DNA of 6,668 nucleotides, taken from contig DAOVOB010000062.1 of the NCBI GenBank assembly GCA_030629925.1, positions 1 to 6,668 on the forward strand. Direction: 5' to 3'. This DNA comes from Fidelibacterota bacterium. Lineage in GTDB: Bacteria; Fidelibacterota; Fidelibacteria; Fidelibacterales; Fidelibacteraceae. The position numbers and the translations under genes are program-made. Under the pieces are notes generated by a model that searched no databases, was not told where the DNA came from, and saw nothing but the letters and a program-made list of their open reading frames with translations. Position 1 is the first letter of the stretch; every line of letters begins with the position of its first letter. Below, piece after piece: positions 4,964 to 6,668 of this stretch.

Positions 4964-6667
4964 TTATATTTCCATCCACCTGATCAATCTGAGTTCAAAT
5001 GGTGTTTTCAAGAGGGGATGTACAGGACGGACACGAATACCGTATTTGTATTTGCCGCCTTTTGGCACCTGCAATTCACCACTGTAAATGTGACGATTTG
5101 ATTTGGTATCTTTTAATGTGAGTTCTTTAACTTCTACCGGACGTTGGTCTTCAAAACCTTCGCGGACCAGCATTGCTTCTGCAATCACATCATTCGGACT
5201 TAAGCCGTCAAGGTCTATATCTGCTTTAAGAGTAATAGTGAGTTCATTTGTAAAATCACCAACGGGGTTGATCTCGGTAACCCAGATTTTATTCCAGGAC
5301 TTTCTGACCTTTTCTTTCCATTCTGTCAGATCCCTGGCACCTTTTTCGTTATCAGCTTCAATGCTTTTACTGTAAACATGCGTCGGAACGTAGAGATCAT
5401 TCACATAATCTTTTACCATTCGAGCGGTGCTGAAAGTGGGTGTCACGGTCTTGATGGATTCTTTCATACGCTTGATCCAGGCGGGGGAGAAGCCGTCATC
5501 ATTAAGTTCATAATATTCGGGGATAAGAGAATTTTCCATAGTGTAGTATAGACTATTGGCATCTTCGCTATCCTGAATATCAAGATGGTCGTATTGTTTT
5601 TCTTCACCGATGGACCAGCCATTCTTGCCGTTGTAGCCCTCACGCCACCAGCCGTCAAGAACAGAGAAGTTGATGCCGCCATTGATCGGAACTTTCTCGC
5701 CGGATGTTCCACTGGCTTCGCGCGGACGTCGCGGATTGTTCAACCAAACATCCACACCGGATACAAGATAACGGGCCAGAGACATATTGTAATTTTCCAG
5801 CAGAACGATCTTACCGAGGAATTCGTCTTTCATGGACAGTTTATAGATCTGACGGATCAATTCTTGTCCGGGACGATCGGCAGGATGTGCTTTACCGGCA
5901 AAGAAGATCACAACAGGTTTATCCTTATCACTCAATAGCTTTAACAAGCGTTTCTCATCATGGAATATCAATGTAGCTCTTTTATAAGTTGCAAAACGAC
6001 GGGCAAAACCGATGAAAAGAGCGTCCTCACGGATATTTTCACAGATCTTGTCTGTAATATGTGTCGGAACACTATTCCGTTCGTTACGGGCGCGTATACG
6101 GTCTTTTACGACCTCTGCCAGACGTGTCTTACGTTCAGCATGTGCTTCCCAAAGGGTTTTACCGGGAATAGTATCCACCTTGTCCCATGTTTTGGGATCG
6201 TCAATATTATCCAGCCAATTATCATTCAGATAATCTGAGTAAAGTTTCTTGAAGTTTTTGGCCATCCAGGTTTCCGTATGGACACCGTTGGTGATGTGTG
6301 TGATAGGCACTTCATAAAAGGGCACATCTTTCCAGACTTCATTCCATATTTTACGACTGACTTCACCGTGCAGTTCACTGACGCCGTTTGAGCTTTTTGA
6401 ACAATTTAAAGCCAAAATGGTCATGCTGAATAAACCGGTGGTGGTATCTTTACCTATTGAAAAGAACTGCTCCCAGGAAATATCGTAAGGATCCAACTGT
6501 GCAGCAAAATATTCTTTCATCATGTTTTCGTTGAAGGCATCATTTCCTGCAGGAACGGGTGTATGAGTTGTAAAAACACTTTTGGATGATACCAATTCCT
6601 GAGCAAGATTTATCGAGTAACCCTTTGCAATATATTCACGGATCAATTCGATACCGAGAAATGCAGA
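4964..6667 (-). CDS. glgP: Alpha-glucan (glycogen/maltodextrin) phosphorylase, GT35, N-terminus outside window
   Basis: This cytoplasmic PLP enzyme releases glucose-1-phosphate from the non-reducing ends of alpha-1,4-glucans. The frame stays open to the right edge, and 567 residues are visible, beginning SAFLGIELIREY, which is the family's helix after the NEGH-type motif. In order, counted from the edge, come THTPVPAG (about 34-41), the ITNGVHTETW loop (about 125-134), FARRFATYKRATL (about 221-233), FFAGKAHPADRPGQE (about 255-269), and WLNNPRRPREASGTSGEK (about 308-325). The Lys of GTSGEK (codon 5693-5695) is the expected PLP-binding lysine. NGGINFSVLDGWW follows. The C-terminal part (VRPVHPLLKTPFELRLIRWMEI) is the small beta-rich tail seen in the bacterial alpha-glucan phosphorylase subfamily of about 700-850 aa, distinct from the E. 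coli-type enzyme. Stop TAA is at 4966-4964. An apparent TTG start at 6646 is internal, because the conserved sequence continues upstream of it. Catalytic features visible here are intact. Confidence 0.95.
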   Translation of the reverse strand, partial: SAFLGIELIREYIAKGYSINLAQELVSSKSVFTTHTPVPAGNDAFNENMMKEYFAAQLDPYDISWEQFFSIGKDTTTGLFSMTILALNCSKSSNGVSELHGEVSRKIWNEVWKDVPFYEVPITHITNGVHTETWMAKNFKKLYSDYLNDNWLDNIDDPKTWDKVDTIPGKTLWEAHAERKTRLAEVVKDRIRARNERNSVPTHITDKICENIREDALFIGFARRFATYKRATLIFHDEKRLLKLLSDKDKPVVIFFAGKAHPADRPGQELIRQIYKLSMKDEFLGKIVLLENYNMSLARYLVSGVDVWLNNPRRPREASGTSGEKVPINGGINFSVLDGWWREGYNGKNGWSIGEEKQYDHLDIQDSEDANSLYYTMENSLIPEYYELNDDGFSPAWIKRMKESIKTVTPTFSTARMVKDYVNDLYVPTHVYSKSIEADNEKGARDLTEWKEKVRKSWNKIWVTEINPVGDFTNELTITLKADIDLDGLSPNDVIAEAMLVREGFEDQRPVEVKELTLKDTKSNRHIYSGELQVPKGGKYKYGIRVRPVHPLLKTPFELRLIRWMEI

Positions 6668-6668
6668 G

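Noticed and set aside
4905..5087. A 60-codon + strand open frame spanning the terminator and right repeat arm
   Set aside because: It overlaps the 3' end of the phosphorylase antisense, translates repeat sequence, and has no good ribosome site.
5585..6238. Several open frames on the + strand of up to 117 codons across the phosphorylase
   Set aside because: They lie wholly antisense to strongly conserved phosphorylase motifs, have no ribosome sites or recognisable domains, and overlap each other. They are shadows of the real gene.
6644..6646. TTG at 6646 as the start of the phosphorylase
   Set aside because: The frame stays open to the window edge and the upstream residues SAFLGIE match the conserved family sequence, so this is an internal Leu codon in a gene cut by the window.

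Overview
The window looks like a piece of a moderately AT-rich genome from the Bacteroidota or a neighbouring FCB-group phylum. The main reason is the tandem pair of a carboxypeptidase-regulatory/TonB-dependent outer-membrane receptor and a DUF4249-type lipoprotein, which is a Bacteroidota-style arrangement. Clear Shine-Dalgarno sequences (GGAG, and a full AGGAGGG before one gene) are stronger than usual for core Bacteroidota. A relative such as Cloacimonadota or Marinimicrobia is therefore possible; the phylum cannot be fixed from this sequence alone.

Layout: (1) The left edge holds the last 63 codons of a hemolysin III/PAQR-type seven-helix membrane protein on the + strand. (2) A 178-bp spacer contains a weak terminator-like hairpin and a possible promoter. 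(3) A two-gene + strand operon (373-3546) encodes the receptor and its lipoprotein partner, 9 nt apart. (4) A strong bidirectional terminator (3571-3598) separates this operon from convergent - strand genes. (5) On the - strand there is a 300-aa stand-alone relative of the 2-oxoacid dehydrogenase E2 / chloramphenicol acetyltransferase catalytic domain, with Glu in place of the usual active-site His. (6) A 434-bp non-coding stretch is packed with inverted and heptad repeats and contains the likely terminator of the next gene. (7) The right edge holds most of an alpha-glucan (glycogen/maltodextrin) phosphorylase on the - strand, missing its N-terminus outside the window.

Functionally this reads as ordinary chromosome. 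The receptor/lipoprotein pair would sit at the outer membrane and import or bind an unknown ligand. The phosphorylase would release glucose-1-phosphate from storage glucan in the cytoplasm. The E2-like protein is a cytoplasmic or membrane-proximal acyltransferase relative of unknown substrate. Nothing links these genes into one pathway. I did not find a convincing new multi-gene system. The parts most worth a second look are the repeat-dense intergenic region at about 4608-4960 and the E2-like protein's altered active-site motif.
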